From Trachelipus rathkii (taxonomy: Eukaryota; Arthropoda; Malacostraca; Isopoda; Trachelipodidae), in NCBI GenBank assembly GCA_015478945.1, contig JABUQX010007579.1, positions 15,001 through 42,500 on the forward strand: DNA of 27,500 bases, given 5' to 3'. The translations under genes were made by a program, and so were the position numbers. A model generated the notes under the pieces. It saw only the letters and a program-made list of their open reading frames with translations. It made no database searches and had not been told where the DNA came from. Of this stretch, positions 9,871 through 21,037 are shown piece by piece; the first letter of the stretch is position 1, and each line of letters starts with the position of its first letter.

Positions 9871-11505
9871 CCTAAGTGCGTAACATACTTACCGGAAACA
9901 TTAATTATAGTAGAAGAATATGAAAGCAAGTAGAAAAGAAAGCTCCAGCTTCGCCCCTTTACTACCAATTAGTGAGACTCGTCGAGTCAGAAAAATCCAC
10001 CTAGAGCTTCACGGGACGGCGATTAACCCTCAACTATGACCTCTCGTCAATTTGGTTCTTTCCTTGGCTCAGGTGGGCTACAACCTATACCTCCTCACAA
10101 AACCATCGCATTCCTCCTGTTATGCACCTTTCTCATCGCCTCTGCCAAACTCACATTTCTTCTTCCAGGCATTCCTTTTCTTACTCATTCCACTTTTTCT
10201 TCTGTCTCCCATCCGGTCGATTCCAACACACTTAACACTATACAAATCTGTTTCCCGACTGTCTGTCATCATACCTTTCTACATGACCAAACATCTCAAC
10301 GTACTTTCATTTATTCTCCTATTTACCCCTTTCTTCACACCAAACACTCTCTAATACGTTCATTCCTCATTTTATCATTTCTTTTCACACCTAACAAACA
10401 CCCCTAAGATTGTCTATCTGGACACATTGTAATTAAGACTTTATACCTCTTAATTCCAAGACATAGTCCCACTATTATACATTTAACACGGATTTACAAC
10501 ATACGCCTGCATGTAAGACCTGAGCGCACTCAGACTTAGTCCTTTATCATCCACCAACGTTTAACTGGCACTCCAGCACCTTAATGCCGATTCACACTTT
10601 TCCTACTACACTCTGCATCAATCGCTCTCTCTTTTCATCAACATATTATGCGCTAAATATTTCATCAGACACTTTTTCAGGCCTGCTCACCATCTAAATC
10701 ATGACTTCACACTGGGAGGTATGTCCTCACTCACAACCATAACCTTACTCTTATCGTACGTTTACTTTCAAACCTTTCTTTTACACACCCTACCAAATCT
10801 GTCTACCAATAATCCTCTCCACCTCTCTTCAGATTCGCCACACAAAACCAAATCATCCCTCATATAATAGGTAGTGAATCTCCAGCTCTCATCCATTCTC
10901 CCCATCATTCTAACTCTATCCTTGTCACCCCTACCTCTAATTCTTTCATAACTCTATCATATACAAATTGGGATTTGCAAGGAGACATACCACATCCTGT
11001 CTCACTTCGCTATTATTATAACATATCACTTTCGACTCTATTTATTCTTAGCACACGCTTCAAACTATCGCATACATAACTCTTGTTCTATTCAGAAGCA
11101 TTACCACCACGCAGCATAGTCACTAACACTGCCTATAGCTTCCCTATTAATCTAATCATACGGCCTGTGGCAAATCCATAAATCCTAAATACAATTTTTT
11201 CTCCTCCCCATTATCCAATCATTTGTTTCAATGTACAGATTTGATCCACACATGCTTTACCACTTTAAACGCACCTTATTCTTCCCCAATTAGTTTTTCA
11301 CTCATTCGATGCACACTCTTCAACCAAAATATCAACATATATCCTTCACACTCAATAAAACTAATTACCCTATATACTTACAGTTACTTTTTTCCCCTTA
11401 CTTATGTAAAGGTACTAATATTGACCTCCCCCAATCCCTCGGAACTATACCATAAACGTTTTGTTATTCAACTTCCAAATCCAATGAAACACCATCTCGC
11501 TACCA
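9840..11505 (-). mobile_element. RTE-like LINE fragment, minus copy (RT to 3' end)
   Basis: Read on the minus strand, the sequence carries a decayed reverse transcriptase. A VPRDWG-like block followed by LVPLHK is at about 11430, then EEQGAF-K with CVDQI at about 11230, a damaged catalytic box reading RDDLVLCGESEE at about 10860, and near the 3' end GHVERYDD and a GRPRKRW-like block at about 10200. This order matches the RT and C-terminal part of RTE-type elements. The 3' UTR (CGTGAAGCTCTAGGTGG) matches that of the plus copy at 12896-13930. Single-base indels and stops break every frame. The 5' end stops at a TA array. The plus-strand 100-123 aa open frames over 10036-10407 are antisense by-products. 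Confidence 0.75.
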
Positions 11506-11565
11506 TATATAATATTATATATATATATAGTATATATTATATATATATAGTTATATTATATATAT

Positions 11566-11624
<59 letters not shown>

Positions 11625-11639
11625 TTATAATATATATAT

Positions 11640-11670
<31 letters not shown>

Positions 11671-11726
11671 CTATATATTATATATTCATATATATGTATA
11701 TATATATATTTACATATATGATTTTA

Positions 11727-11759
<33 letters not shown>

Positions 11760-11980
11760 ATACTATTATATATATATTATATATATATATAATATATATA
11801 TATTATATATATATATATATTATATACTATATTAATATACTATAATATATACTATATATATAAATATATAATATAATAGTATATATATATAGTATAAATG
11901 TTATTTATATATCAATATATTATATATATATATAATTATATATATATATAGTATATATATATATATATATAATTATAATA
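11506..11980. repeat. (TA)n microsatellite, about 475 bp
   Basis: Long TA array, starting exactly at the 5' truncation of the minus-strand RTE-like copy. Confidence 0.96.
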
Positions 11981-12333
11981 TCCTATAATTAAACAGAAAA
12001 TAATAAAAATGAAAGAAATATTTTAATTAATTAATAAGAAATTTAAAAATTGTAATTAAAATCAAACTTTAATCAATACAAAATTAACTATTTAACCAGT
12101 GAAGAGAAAGCAACAAAATTTCATTTCGGTTCTCTTTCAATATAGTTATAATATAGAAAGGATACTTTATCAAAAAATAGCTGAGGAGTAACAATTTTTA
12201 TAGGCGTTTGTGTCTTTTATTAAAAAACAATTTTGATTTTAAATTATAAGATATGCAAAACTGAAATTTGTCCAAAGATGAAATGGATATTTATTTCATA
12301 CGATGTCGGATTATAGGAAGATATTTCTTCGCT

Positions 12334-12573
12334 ATGGTATACGGGACAGGGCTAGCTCCCCGGTCTTTCCTTTTGCTTGTATTACTCTTGGCCAGTGTTA
12401 GATCTTATGAGCCTAGAGCAAGATCATCTGGGAGAGCTCTGGAGACGAGTTTTTGGAGGCCTAATTGGCAAGAAGATGCTTGTTCTACTGAAAGGCGAAA
12501 ACCCTACCTGAGAGTGTTAAATCGAGGACTGGCGTCGGAGACCATTGCGCCAAGAAATGGTTTTCTAGAGTGA
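12334..12573 (+). CDS. unrecognised short ORF with signal-peptide-like start
   Basis: I do not recognise this protein. Starting at the Met at 12334, 79 codons begin MVYGTGLAPRSFLLLVLLLA: a hydrophobic core of the right length and position for a secretory signal, followed by SVRS and a basic, polar tail (RARSSGR, ERRKPYLR). An in-frame Met 22 codons upstream (12268) gives a 101-aa form, but it would put the hydrophobic stretch internally. The tail contains a single Cys and dibasic sites (RR and RK of ERRK), as in small secreted precursors. Against a real gene: the 3' half lies in a degenerate tandem repeat, no splice sites or homology can be asserted, and the surroundings are transposon and microsatellite. 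A first exon or a chance ORF are both possible. Confidence 0.2.
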   Translation: MVYGTGLAPRSFLLLVLLLASVRSYEPRARSSGRALETSFWRPNWQEDACSTERRKPYLRVLNRGLASETIAPRNGFLE

Positions 12574-12655
12574 TCTAGGGTTAAGCTTTTCGGGCCATAA
12601 GAAGAAGATGCTGGTCCAAACTGACAGGGCGAAAGCCTTTCCTGGGAGTTGCTTA
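12450..12655. repeat. degenerate tandem repeat, two units
   Basis: The stretch at about 12450-12519 (GGCAAGAAGATGCT, AAGGCGAAAACCC) recurs at about 12586-12655 (AAGAAGAAGATGCTGG, AGGGCGAAAGCC). The period is about 136 bp, with many substitutions and small indels. It overlaps the end of the short ORF and stops at the next TA array. It is probably an old repeat; the family is unknown. Confidence 0.5.
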
Positions 12656-12895
12656 TAGATTATAGTATATATATATATAATAATATATTTATATATATAT
12701 ATATATATATATAATAATATATATAAATATATATATATATATTCTATATAATTATAACTATATATATATTATATATATTTAGTATATATATATATATATT
12801 ATATATATTATTATATATATATATATTATCTATATATAATAATATATTATTAGTAATATATTTATATCGTGATATAGTATATTGTATATAGAGGC
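12656..12895. repeat. (TA)n microsatellite
   Basis: TA array with TAATAA interruptions, ending where the plus-strand RTE-like copy begins. The AT-rich sequence at 11981-12260, before the short ORF, holds nothing recognisable. Confidence 0.92.
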
Positions 12896-13930
12896 CTATT
12901 ATAATATAGTATTGTTGGAGGTGAATCTGAAGGAGAGGTTTGAGAGGTATTGGTAGAAAATCTTTGGACACGCGCACGTGTGTAAAAGGATGGGTTTTAA
13001 AGTAAACGTAGATAAGAGTTAAGGTTATGGTTATGAATGAGGACAGTCCTCGTTGTGAAGTTTTATGCTGATTGGTGAGAGCTGGAAAAGTGACTCGTAG
13101 TTTTAAATATTTAAGAATATATTTAGACGCAAAGGAACGGATGAAGCCGAGTGTAGTAGGTAAGTTGTGAATTGCAGGAAGGAGGCTGGTGCAATTAACA
13201 TCCTTGGTGGATGTAAAGAGACTACATTCTTGAGTGCGTTAGTGTCTTGTGTGATGGTATGTTGTTACCTGTTGTTAATGTATAGTAGTAAGACTGTGGT
13301 CTGGGAATAAGTGGTATAGATCTAAAGTACAATGTGCTCAGATTGGACATCTTAGGGGCGTGTTAGGTGTGAGAAGAAATTGATAAAAATGAGGAATGAA
13401 CGTATTAGCAAGTTGTGTGGGATAAATAAGGGAATAAATGAAAGTATGTTTAGAAGGTTTGGTCATGTGGCAAGAATGGATGATAGTCGGCTGGTTTAAG
13501 CGGATGTATAAGTGGTGAGTGTGTTGGGAATCGACTGGCTGGGAGACCGAAGGAATAAGTGGATTGAGTCAGCAAAACGAATGTCTGGAGGAGTGAAAAT
13601 GTGAGTTTGGCAGGGGCGAGAAAAAAGTCATAATAGGAGTAAATGGCAGGGTTTTGTAAGGGTGTATGGTTGTGGCCCACCTGGGCAAGGGATGAACGCC
13701 ACATTCGCTAGATGCATAGTGAGGGGGTCCGTCGCGGTCGCCGTGAAGCTCTAAGGGTGGATTTTCTGCGGCGAGTTCCCACTAATAGGTATAAAAGGGA
13801 GGTAAGGCTGGGTTTCTTTTCTCGACTTTGTGTCATATTCTTCTACTACTTTTCTGTTTTCTGTGCATGTTAAGCACGCACCTTACCCCAGTCTTGGGAA
13901 AAAGATGTGTTGATTATGATATGATGATCA
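12896..13930 (+). mobile_element. RTE-like LINE fragment, plus copy (RT end to 3' UTR)
   Basis: Starts just after the RT catalytic box with GGESEGEV and then GFKVNVDKS at about 12992. Next come FKYL-like and GTDEAECSR at about 13138, a VLMYGSETVVW-like stretch at about 13272, MRNERISKLCGINKG at about 13390, RRFGHVARMDDSRLV at about 13453 and GRPRK-W-like text at about 13540. These are the C-terminal landmarks of RTE-type LINEs. The frame is repeatedly broken by single-base changes and stops. The 3' UTR contains GTGAAGCTCTAAGGGTGG, shared with the minus copy. The 3' end is a short GAT-rich tail (GATTATGATATGATGATC) that grades into a TA array. The 84-aa minus-strand frame at 13450-13704 is an antisense by-product. 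Confidence 0.75.
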
Positions 13931-13935
13931 TAAAT

Positions 13936-13993
13936 GTGATATATATATCATATATACTATATAATATATATTATATAATATATATTTATATAT

Positions 13994-14030
<37 letters not shown>

Positions 14031-14060
14031 TATAATATCATATAATATGTATTATATATA

Positions 14061-14109
<49 letters not shown>

Positions 14110-14130
14110 TTAATATATATTATATAATTA
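13936..14130. repeat. (TA)n microsatellite
   Basis: TA array continuing from the GAT-rich tail of the RTE-like LINE. After it, 14131-14199 is A-rich with no feature. Confidence 0.93.
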
Positions 14131-14199
14131 TAATGACATATTTAGAATACATTTATAAAAAATAATAATATCAATACGTAGGAAATGATAAAAAGAAAA

Positions 14200-14411
14200 T
14201 AAAAAATATTGGCAAGTTAAAAATGCCAAAAGTACTTTGCAAATTTTCAAGTACCAAGCCCAAGTACCAAGTACAAAAGGCTCAGTACAAGTACAAGTAC
14301 AGTACAGTGGTTAGAAACTGCAAGTACAAGTAAGTACAAGTAAACTCCAAAAAATGGACTTTCGAACAAGTACTCAGTACACAGTTACTTGGATTCGAAC
14401 CTCGGCGCCTG
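14200..14411. mobile_element. AAGTAC-type block, candidate hAT-like right terminus
   Basis: Dense AAGTAC, CAAGTAC and CAGTAC words ending GGCGCCTG at 14411, directly followed by a TA array. Reversed, it begins CAGGCGCCGAGG and then has CAAGTAAC and GTACTGAGTAC, comparable in layout but not base for base to the left block at 9440. The AAGTAC words are on the plus strand in both blocks, as are the GCATTC words at both ends of the confirmed hAT at 15481. Whether the two AAGTAC blocks belong to one element is uncertain. Confidence 0.45.
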
Positions 14412-14420
14412 ATATATATT

Positions 14421-14467
<47 letters not shown>

Positions 14468-14472
14468 ATATA

Positions 14473-14503
<31 letters not shown>

Positions 14504-14510
14504 ATATATA
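14412..14510. repeat. (TA)n microsatellite
   Basis: TA array immediately after the AAGTAC block. Confidence 0.93.
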
Positions 14511-14523
14511 CAAATATAAATAT

Positions 14524-14916
<393 letters not shown>

Positions 14917-15330
14917 GGTTAATAATTCCACAATAAAATAAAGCGATGTTATATGGCCAAAAAAAATTTAAAATTTAACATATAAAGTGACTTCTCAAAT
15001 GTGTCAAAAAAGTTCTATAAAAACACAAAACAGAAAATCTTTCATCTAAACTTCTCCAGTAGAAAAATTATATCCACTCCTCAGAAAAGGTTTCCATATG
15101 TCCGAACAACTCTAAGGTAGGGGGGCTTACAGCCATCCTGTAGGTTCAAAAGGTAAGAGTGTCGGACTTTCCTCTCAGAGTCGCTTTTAAAATAAAAACA
15201 ACATCTATATTATCAAGAACAAAAATAAAAAAAAAAAAAAAGAAAAAAGAAAAGAAAAGAAAACGCAATAAAACAGAAGTTTTAAATGATGATCTGTGCT
15301 CCAGACCATCAACCTTTACCTCTGCTATTT
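14917..15330. other. AT-rich sequence, no gene recognised
   Basis: Contains an A-rich purine tract (AAAAAGAAAAAAGAAAAGAAA, within 15227-15262) and otherwise unique sequence without domain content. Confidence 0.6.
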
Positions 15331-15454
<124 letters not shown>

Positions 15455-15472
15455 TTTGTAATCTGAAGAAAG

Positions 15473-15480
15473 GTTTGGAA
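15473..15480. repeat. hAT target-site duplication, left
   Basis: GTTTGGAA, identical to 18174-18181. The exact match suggests the insertion is not very old, despite the broken transposase. Confidence 0.93.
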
Positions 15481-15495
15481 TAGAGGTGGACCGAA
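15481..15495 (+). repeat. hAT terminal inverted repeat, left
   Basis: TAGAGGTGGACCGAA, the reverse complement of 18159-18173 without mismatch. Confidence 0.95.
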
Positions 15496-15518
15496 AATTT
15501 GCATTTGCATTCGCATTC

Positions 15519-15701
15519 GTATTTGAGAATATTCGCAATGATTTCCAATATTCGCTTCACATTCACACTCGGATTCGCATTCCCATTTTCAATTTACAAT
15601 GTTTGCGAATAATTAAAAAAAATTTAGCAATGAAAAGCTTTGAATGTTAAAAAATGTGTTACTTCTTAATTCAATTTTCTTTAAACACGAAACGCGAGCT
15701 C
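15519..15701. repeat. hAT internal direct repeat, first copy
   Basis: Runs from GTATTTGAGAAT through TTTCCAATATTCGCTT, ATGAAAAGCTTTGAA and AAACACGAAACGCGAGCTC. It matches 16012-16183 in the same order and orientation with moderate divergence. Confidence 0.85.
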
Positions 15702-15746
15702 ATCTGACTTGCTCCATGTAATACAAATTTCAGTGAGCATTCTTTT

Positions 15747-15846
<100 letters not shown>

Positions 15847-16011
15847 ATTAATAAATGAAAAATTAGTATCTGGCATCTTTATCTTATTAGAGTTTTCTTT
15901 CTTCGATTCTGTCTCAAATCACAATTCACAATTCCAGTATGTCGTGAACCTTATTTAATAAAGGCAAACGAGTAATTTCTTTCTTAAGTTGTAATTGTGT
16001 ATTTGTACTGT

Positions 16012-16183
16012 GTATTTGAAGTAATGGAAAGATTTCCAATACTCGCTTTACATTCGCATTCGCATTCGCTTTTTTAATTGAAAATGTTTGGGAATAATTT
16101 AAAAAATATAGCGATGAAAAGCTTTGGATTTTAAAAAAGCGTTAAATCTTAATTCAATTTTCTTAAACACGAAACACGAGCTC
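16012..16183. repeat. hAT internal direct repeat, second copy
   Basis: GTATTTGAAGTAA through TTTCCAATACTCGCTT, ATGAAAAGCTTTGGA and AAACACGAAACACGAGCTC. The second copy leads directly into the transposase trace at 16186, so this is probably the original position and 15519-15701 the duplicate. Confidence 0.85.
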
Positions 16184-16185
16184 CA

Positions 16186-17768
16186 CCAGAAGTTTCAAAA
16201 ATAAAACAGATTACTCTGAAAATATGTGTAGAAAAAAGAAAGTTATGGGATGTAAACGATGCAAGAGTAAAAAGTGTGGATAGGAAAATTTTAGAACTGT
16301 TAGTTATGACTGATCTTCCCTTATCTCTCCTGAAAAATCTTTCCTTACTTCTAGTTAATGTCTCTCAATATATTGCATCAAAGTAAATATTACAGAGATA
16401 TCATTAGAAAAAAATGTATGACTCCGTTCAATCCCAAATTCTCAATGTAATCAGCACTTTAAAACAATGACAAATCTTTCTTTCACTACCGATTAATGGT
16501 CAGATACTCAGTCGAGAGTTTCTTTGTTATCTCTGACATGTCATTCCATTGATAGCAACTTTCAGCGACAAAATTTCGTGTTGTGTGCTGAATCCCTTTC
16601 AGAACGTCACAGGTAACCATCTTAGTTTAGTATTTAATTGATTGCTGGAGAAATGGAATTTGTCTATTGATGATGTCCATTGCGTCATGAGAGATGCTAG
16701 TACCAATATAAATAAAGCTCTGAATCTTTCTGGCGTCAATAACGTAAACTGTGTAAGTCATCAACTCCACCTTACCATTTAGAATGGCATAACATCTCAA
16801 AAATCTGTTACTGAACTAACCTCAAAATGCAGGTCAATTACAGCACATTTTAATCATTCAACAATAGCCCAAGAAGAAAAGAAAATACACAATAGAATAA
16901 ATGTTCCACAGCTTTCTGTAATACGTGACGGTCAAACTCGCTGGAACAGCATTTTGCTTATGATGGAAAGAATGAAAGAACTAAATGACTCATTCTGTTT
17001 GTATGCTACCTCTAACGCCAAAATTGAGTCTTTTACACCTCATGACATTGCCATTTTATCCAGATGCATCATCTTGCTTAAACCATTCCAAGAAATCACC
17101 TTGAAAATCAGGAAAAACTCTTCTTCATTATCAGAGGTAATTAATCTCATAACAACTTTTAAAAAATTAATGCATTATCAGACGAAGATAGTCAAGAAAT
17201 AGGATAAATGAAAGATATCGTATTAAAAGAAATTGACAAACGTTTTGGTTTTACGGAAAATGATAATTTGTTTACTATAGCAATGTTTCTCGATCCGAGG
17301 TGCAATACAAAGTTCTTCAGTTCCCAGATTATAACTGGCAGATTTAAAGTAAACATATAGCCAAATGCGAAGATATTAAAAAAAGAAAGTATGAGAAAGG
17401 TCAAAGTCATAAATCAGGGCTACATTTAAAAGATGATTCAAAATCTTCAACAAGTTCATCTATCAGTGAAGTAATGAGGTCAATATTAACTTCTAGTAGT
17501 GATGACGAAGAAGAAGAGCTCTCTAAGCAGTCATCAAATATTACAGACCAGTACCTCAAAGAAAAACGTATCAATATTGACGAAGATCCACTAGAACGGT
17601 GGAGGATAAATTCGGACAAGTACCCTGAACTAGGACAGTTGGCAAGATCCTATATTGCATTTCCACCATCAAATGTTGCCAGCGAGCGCCTCTTTAGCTG
17701 TGTTGGTCTGATTTATAACAAGAAAAGAAGCAAACTATCTCCTGAAAGAGCTGGAAATTATTGTTTAT
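16186..17768 (+). pseudogene. hAT (Ac-type) transposase remnant
   Basis: The enzyme would cut and reinsert the element in the nucleus. Visible blocks in order are VKSVDRKILELLVMTDLPLS (about 16270), the region opening the RNase H-like fold; MYDSVQ after a frameshift (about 16414); RDASTNINKALNLSGVNNVN with CVSHQLHL (about 16690-16770); RDGQTRWNSILLMMERM (16924 onward), the conserved TRWNS block; NLFTIAMFLDPRC (about 17265) in another frame; and the C-terminal dimerisation domain YIAFPPSNVASERLFSCVGL with KRSKLSPE (about 17650-17755). No BED zinc finger is visible before the first block, where Ac-type members usually carry one. Stops and shifts near 16384, 16785, 17200 and 17358 break it into several frames; the longest clean pieces are 16954-17202 and 17474-17770. 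Confidence 0.93.
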
Positions 17769-18040
17769 GAAGTTTAACCTTCCAGTAATCAATTTTACAT
17801 ATTAATAATACATTTAACTTTGTTTATATAAATAACAGAAATCTTTCCAAGGGCGAAGGATGAAGAAAGAGGTGGTAGGATACATGTAAGAGTGGATCCT
17901 CGTCTCGTATCCTGGAAACATTAAAAATTTAATAGATTTTAATTATTTAGCAAATTTTTAATGGCTAAGCTGTTACAAAACACTTAATAAACTATTTCTG
18001 TTTAATATTAAAAGGGTCGTGATATCATAAAGGATAATAT

Positions 18041-18140
18041 TTGCATTCGTATTCGTATTCGTATTCGTATTCGTATTCGTATTCGTATTCGCTTTCACGA
18101 ATACTATAAGAAAAATATTCCCACCTACATTCGCATTCGG
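18041..18140. repeat. (GTATTC)n / GCATTC hexamer array of the hAT right end
   Basis: About eight GTATTC units in tandem (18046-18092), followed by degenerate GCTTTC and GCATTC units. It mirrors the GCATTC-rich left subterminal part and presumably provides transposase binding sites, as subterminal repeats do in other hAT elements. Confidence 0.85.
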
Positions 18141-18158
18141 GAATATTGAAAATTGACA

Positions 18159-18173
18159 TTCGGTCCACCTCTA
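18159..18173 (-). repeat. hAT terminal inverted repeat, right
   Basis: TTCGGTCCACCTCTA, the reverse complement of 15481-15495. It is followed at once by the GTTTGGAA duplication (18174-18181). Confidence 0.95.
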
Positions 18174-18181
18174 GTTTGGAA

Positions 18182-18997
18182 AATTAATCATATAAAAAAG
18201 TACCGAAATTCATTTCATTGTAGGGGAAATAAATTTCGATACATTTTCTATGATTGTCTACAGTTTAGACAACCATTTTTCTTTAAAGAAGATATTGTAA
18301 TATTGAGATTAAGGTTGAGATTAATTGTAATATTTGAGTGTAATGTTCCATAATAGAGGTATTTTTCAGTAAAGATCATTTCAACTTTATATAGAAGTTT
18401 TTTTTTCGGGGGGGGGGGGGGGCTTTTTTGAGCCTTTTTAAAATTTCTATTTTTGAGGAAAAGATAAAATGATCAATAATGAAATTTTTTTTATTGTAAT
18501 GTCATTCAGTATTATTTGACAAATAAATTAATAAATAGGTATAAAATTTACAAATTAAAAATATAATTTGGTAACAGACATTGTCCAATTTCCACTGCTG
18601 AATGAATGTCAGTGCCTAGTTGGTGAAACTTGTAAAGGTAAATGGTATTGCTATTGTTACATGTTATTGATAGTAATGACATAACTGGACTATATTAAGT
18701 AATTAAGTAATATATTTAAATTTATATTATTTAAACTTCGAACATTGTCGCCATCTTAATCTGGGGCTCTGGGAAGCTAGTAAGATTTGGCTACAATAGT
18801 TAAGTAGGTTGTTACTAGGAAACTAGGCAGGCTTGCAACTAGATACCTCCAAGGAGCTCTCACCAACCCACCAGGTCTAAGTTTTTATGGTAAAATAAGG
18901 GTAAAATTGAGAGATTTTTAAAAAAATACAGTAAATGTATATAGTCACTTTATTAAAAAAAAATTAGTAAAAGCAAAAATTTAGAAAATTCAGAGAT
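18182..18997. other. AT-rich sequence, no gene recognised
   Basis: Unique sequence without domain content. It includes a run of 15 G at 18408-18422 directly after a T-run, the only long G homopolymer in the window. Confidence 0.6.
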
Positions 18998-19005
18998 TTT
19001 TAATA

Positions 19006-19042
<37 letters not shown>

Positions 19043-19108
19043 TAGGTATATATATAATATTATATATTATAATATATATTTATATATTATATATATATAT
19101 ATATATCG

Positions 19109-19158
<50 letters not shown>

Positions 19159-19312
19159 ATATATATATATATATATATATTTATTTCTAAATATTCTATC
19201 CATAGATATATTATATGTATATTTATAATATATAAATATTATATATATATATATATATATATTATAATATATATATATATAGTATAATATATTATACTAT
19301 ATATATACTATG

Positions 19313-19345
<33 letters not shown>

Positions 19346-19455
19346 TTATTTTTATATAAATATATAATATATATATATTATATATTTTATATATATATCT
19401 ATCCGTATATATATATAATATATAATATATCTATATATATTATATATATATTAAT
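18998..19455. repeat. (TA)n microsatellite
   Basis: TA arrays with short unique interruptions (such as TTTCTAAATATTCTATCC at about 19184-19201). Confidence 0.94.
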
Positions 19456-20034
19456 GAATCTTCCCATAGATTTTCTGGTCATTATCATAGATATTCTTCT
19501 CGATTATTTATAATCTGGTACAAAGGATATATAAAATCTAAGCAGGTTTAGATAGCCGATAAGTTACTAATGTGAAATAAAATTGGGAAATGTGATTCAT
19601 TTAACTGATTTAATTCAATCCAATGTTACAAATTAATTTTATACCTTATTGCATACTATATAAATTTATAAAATAATGAATGGAACTTCAAAATATATAT
19701 TTTAGGTAATTTTATAACGCAAAGTGGGAAATAATTTTTACTTCTTATTTTAACTGAAAAGTTTATTTAAGTAATTTTAATATGGAACTTAGTTATTATT
19801 TTCTTTGTTATTAAAATTTAAAGTTTTATTCATTGTACTTTTGTTTTAAACTTTTAAGAATTGATTTATTTAGGTTTTTATTTTCATTTATTTCAAATAT
19901 TTAAAAAGGTATACCTATGAAATCTTGAATTAAATGCATACTAGCTCACTAATAATGAAACATAATATATTTGTTATTATTGCATATCAGTAATTTTGAA
20001 AAATATCTCTCAAATTGTTGAAAATAAGTGGCTA

Positions 20035-20070
<36 letters not shown>

Positions 20071-20272
20071 GAAGCTGTTTTTTGCTTTTTTGTTTTTTTT
20101 TTGTTTTTTGGGTGTTTTTTTTTAATGTCAACCCTGAAATATAGCAGGGTAAATCTAAAGTACAACATTTACAATATGATTTTAATTTCTAATAAAATTT
20201 CTTTGCGTTCTTTATAAAAAAAATATTGTTATCACACATGCACGCAGTTCACACACATACATACAATACCCC

Positions 20273-20273
<1 letters not shown>
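19456..20273. other. AT-rich sequence, no gene recognised
   Basis: Very AT-rich unique sequence. A run of 27 A (20040-20066) and a T-rich stretch (about 20078-20124) follow each other and yield only low-complexity open frames. A CA-rich patch at about 20233-20268 precedes the next TA array. Confidence 0.6.
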
Positions 20274-20340
<67 letters not shown>

Positions 20341-20450
20341 AATATACCTTATAATATATTATATATATATTCTATATTATATATATATATATATATATTT
20401 ATATTAATATAGTTATTATATATTATATATCTATATATATATTATATATA

Positions 20451-20488
<38 letters not shown>

Positions 20489-20605
20489 CTATATAGTATT
20501 ATATATATTATATATATACTCTATACATATATATATATTATATATATATTATATAATATTATATATATATATATATATATAGTATATAATATATATATAA
20601 ATATC
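20274..20605. repeat. (TA)n microsatellite
   Basis: Long TA array, pure in its first 60 bp and interrupted afterwards. Sequence 20606-20792 after it is AT-rich and unremarkable; whether it belongs to the palindrome arm cannot be seen, because the partner would lie beyond the window. Confidence 0.95.
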
Positions 20606-21037
20606 AATTATACAGTGGCAGAGGCCTTTAGAAAATAACTACACTAAAACTTCTAAATTCTTCTGACAAAGAAAAGTAAAATATTTTTAAATTATTTTAT
20701 GTCGTTATAAGTTTCGATACTAATTTGTTATTTTAATTTTGAACAATGTTTTTAAAATTAAGTTAATCAACATATTATTAAAGCTTTCTGAAAAATAAAT
20801 AAAGTTATTTTGGTTTTCAAAAGACTTTTTAAATAGCTACTCCTGCAACAAGTCCATTGTAGTAATGGTATCATATAATCATATTAATATGCATTATTAT
20901 AACAGAAAATTTTATATTTGTTTAATATTATCCTTAAAACAAAAATATATTCTAGTTTTTTTCAAATTCTTTGTACGAATCAGTTCTTTTATATAAATAT
21001 ATTCATCAAACTTCTCATTGTTACTAAGAACAATACA

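Noticed and set aside
10036..10407. Open frames of 123 and 100 aa on the plus strand, rich in Pro, Ser, Thr and Phe
   Set aside because: They are antisense to the 3' coding part and UTR of the minus-strand RTE-like LINE and have no domain of their own.
12268..12333. Longer 101-aa form of the short ORF starting at 12268
   Set aside because: The extension places the hydrophobic core in the interior and adds AT-biased residues; the Met at 12334 gives a more sensible N-terminus. Neither start is proven.
14391..14401. GGATTCGAACC, the reverse complement of a tRNA B-box, suggesting a tRNA gene or SINE promoter
   Set aside because: No A-box can exist upstream on the minus strand, because a TA array begins 10 bp away, and the T-arm stem does not pair. 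More likely part of the AAGTAC block end.
20040..20125. Adjacent A-run and T-rich stretch considered as a hairpin or LINE tail
   Set aside because: No transposon sequence borders the A-run, and the T stretch is too irregular to pair; low-complexity sequence only.
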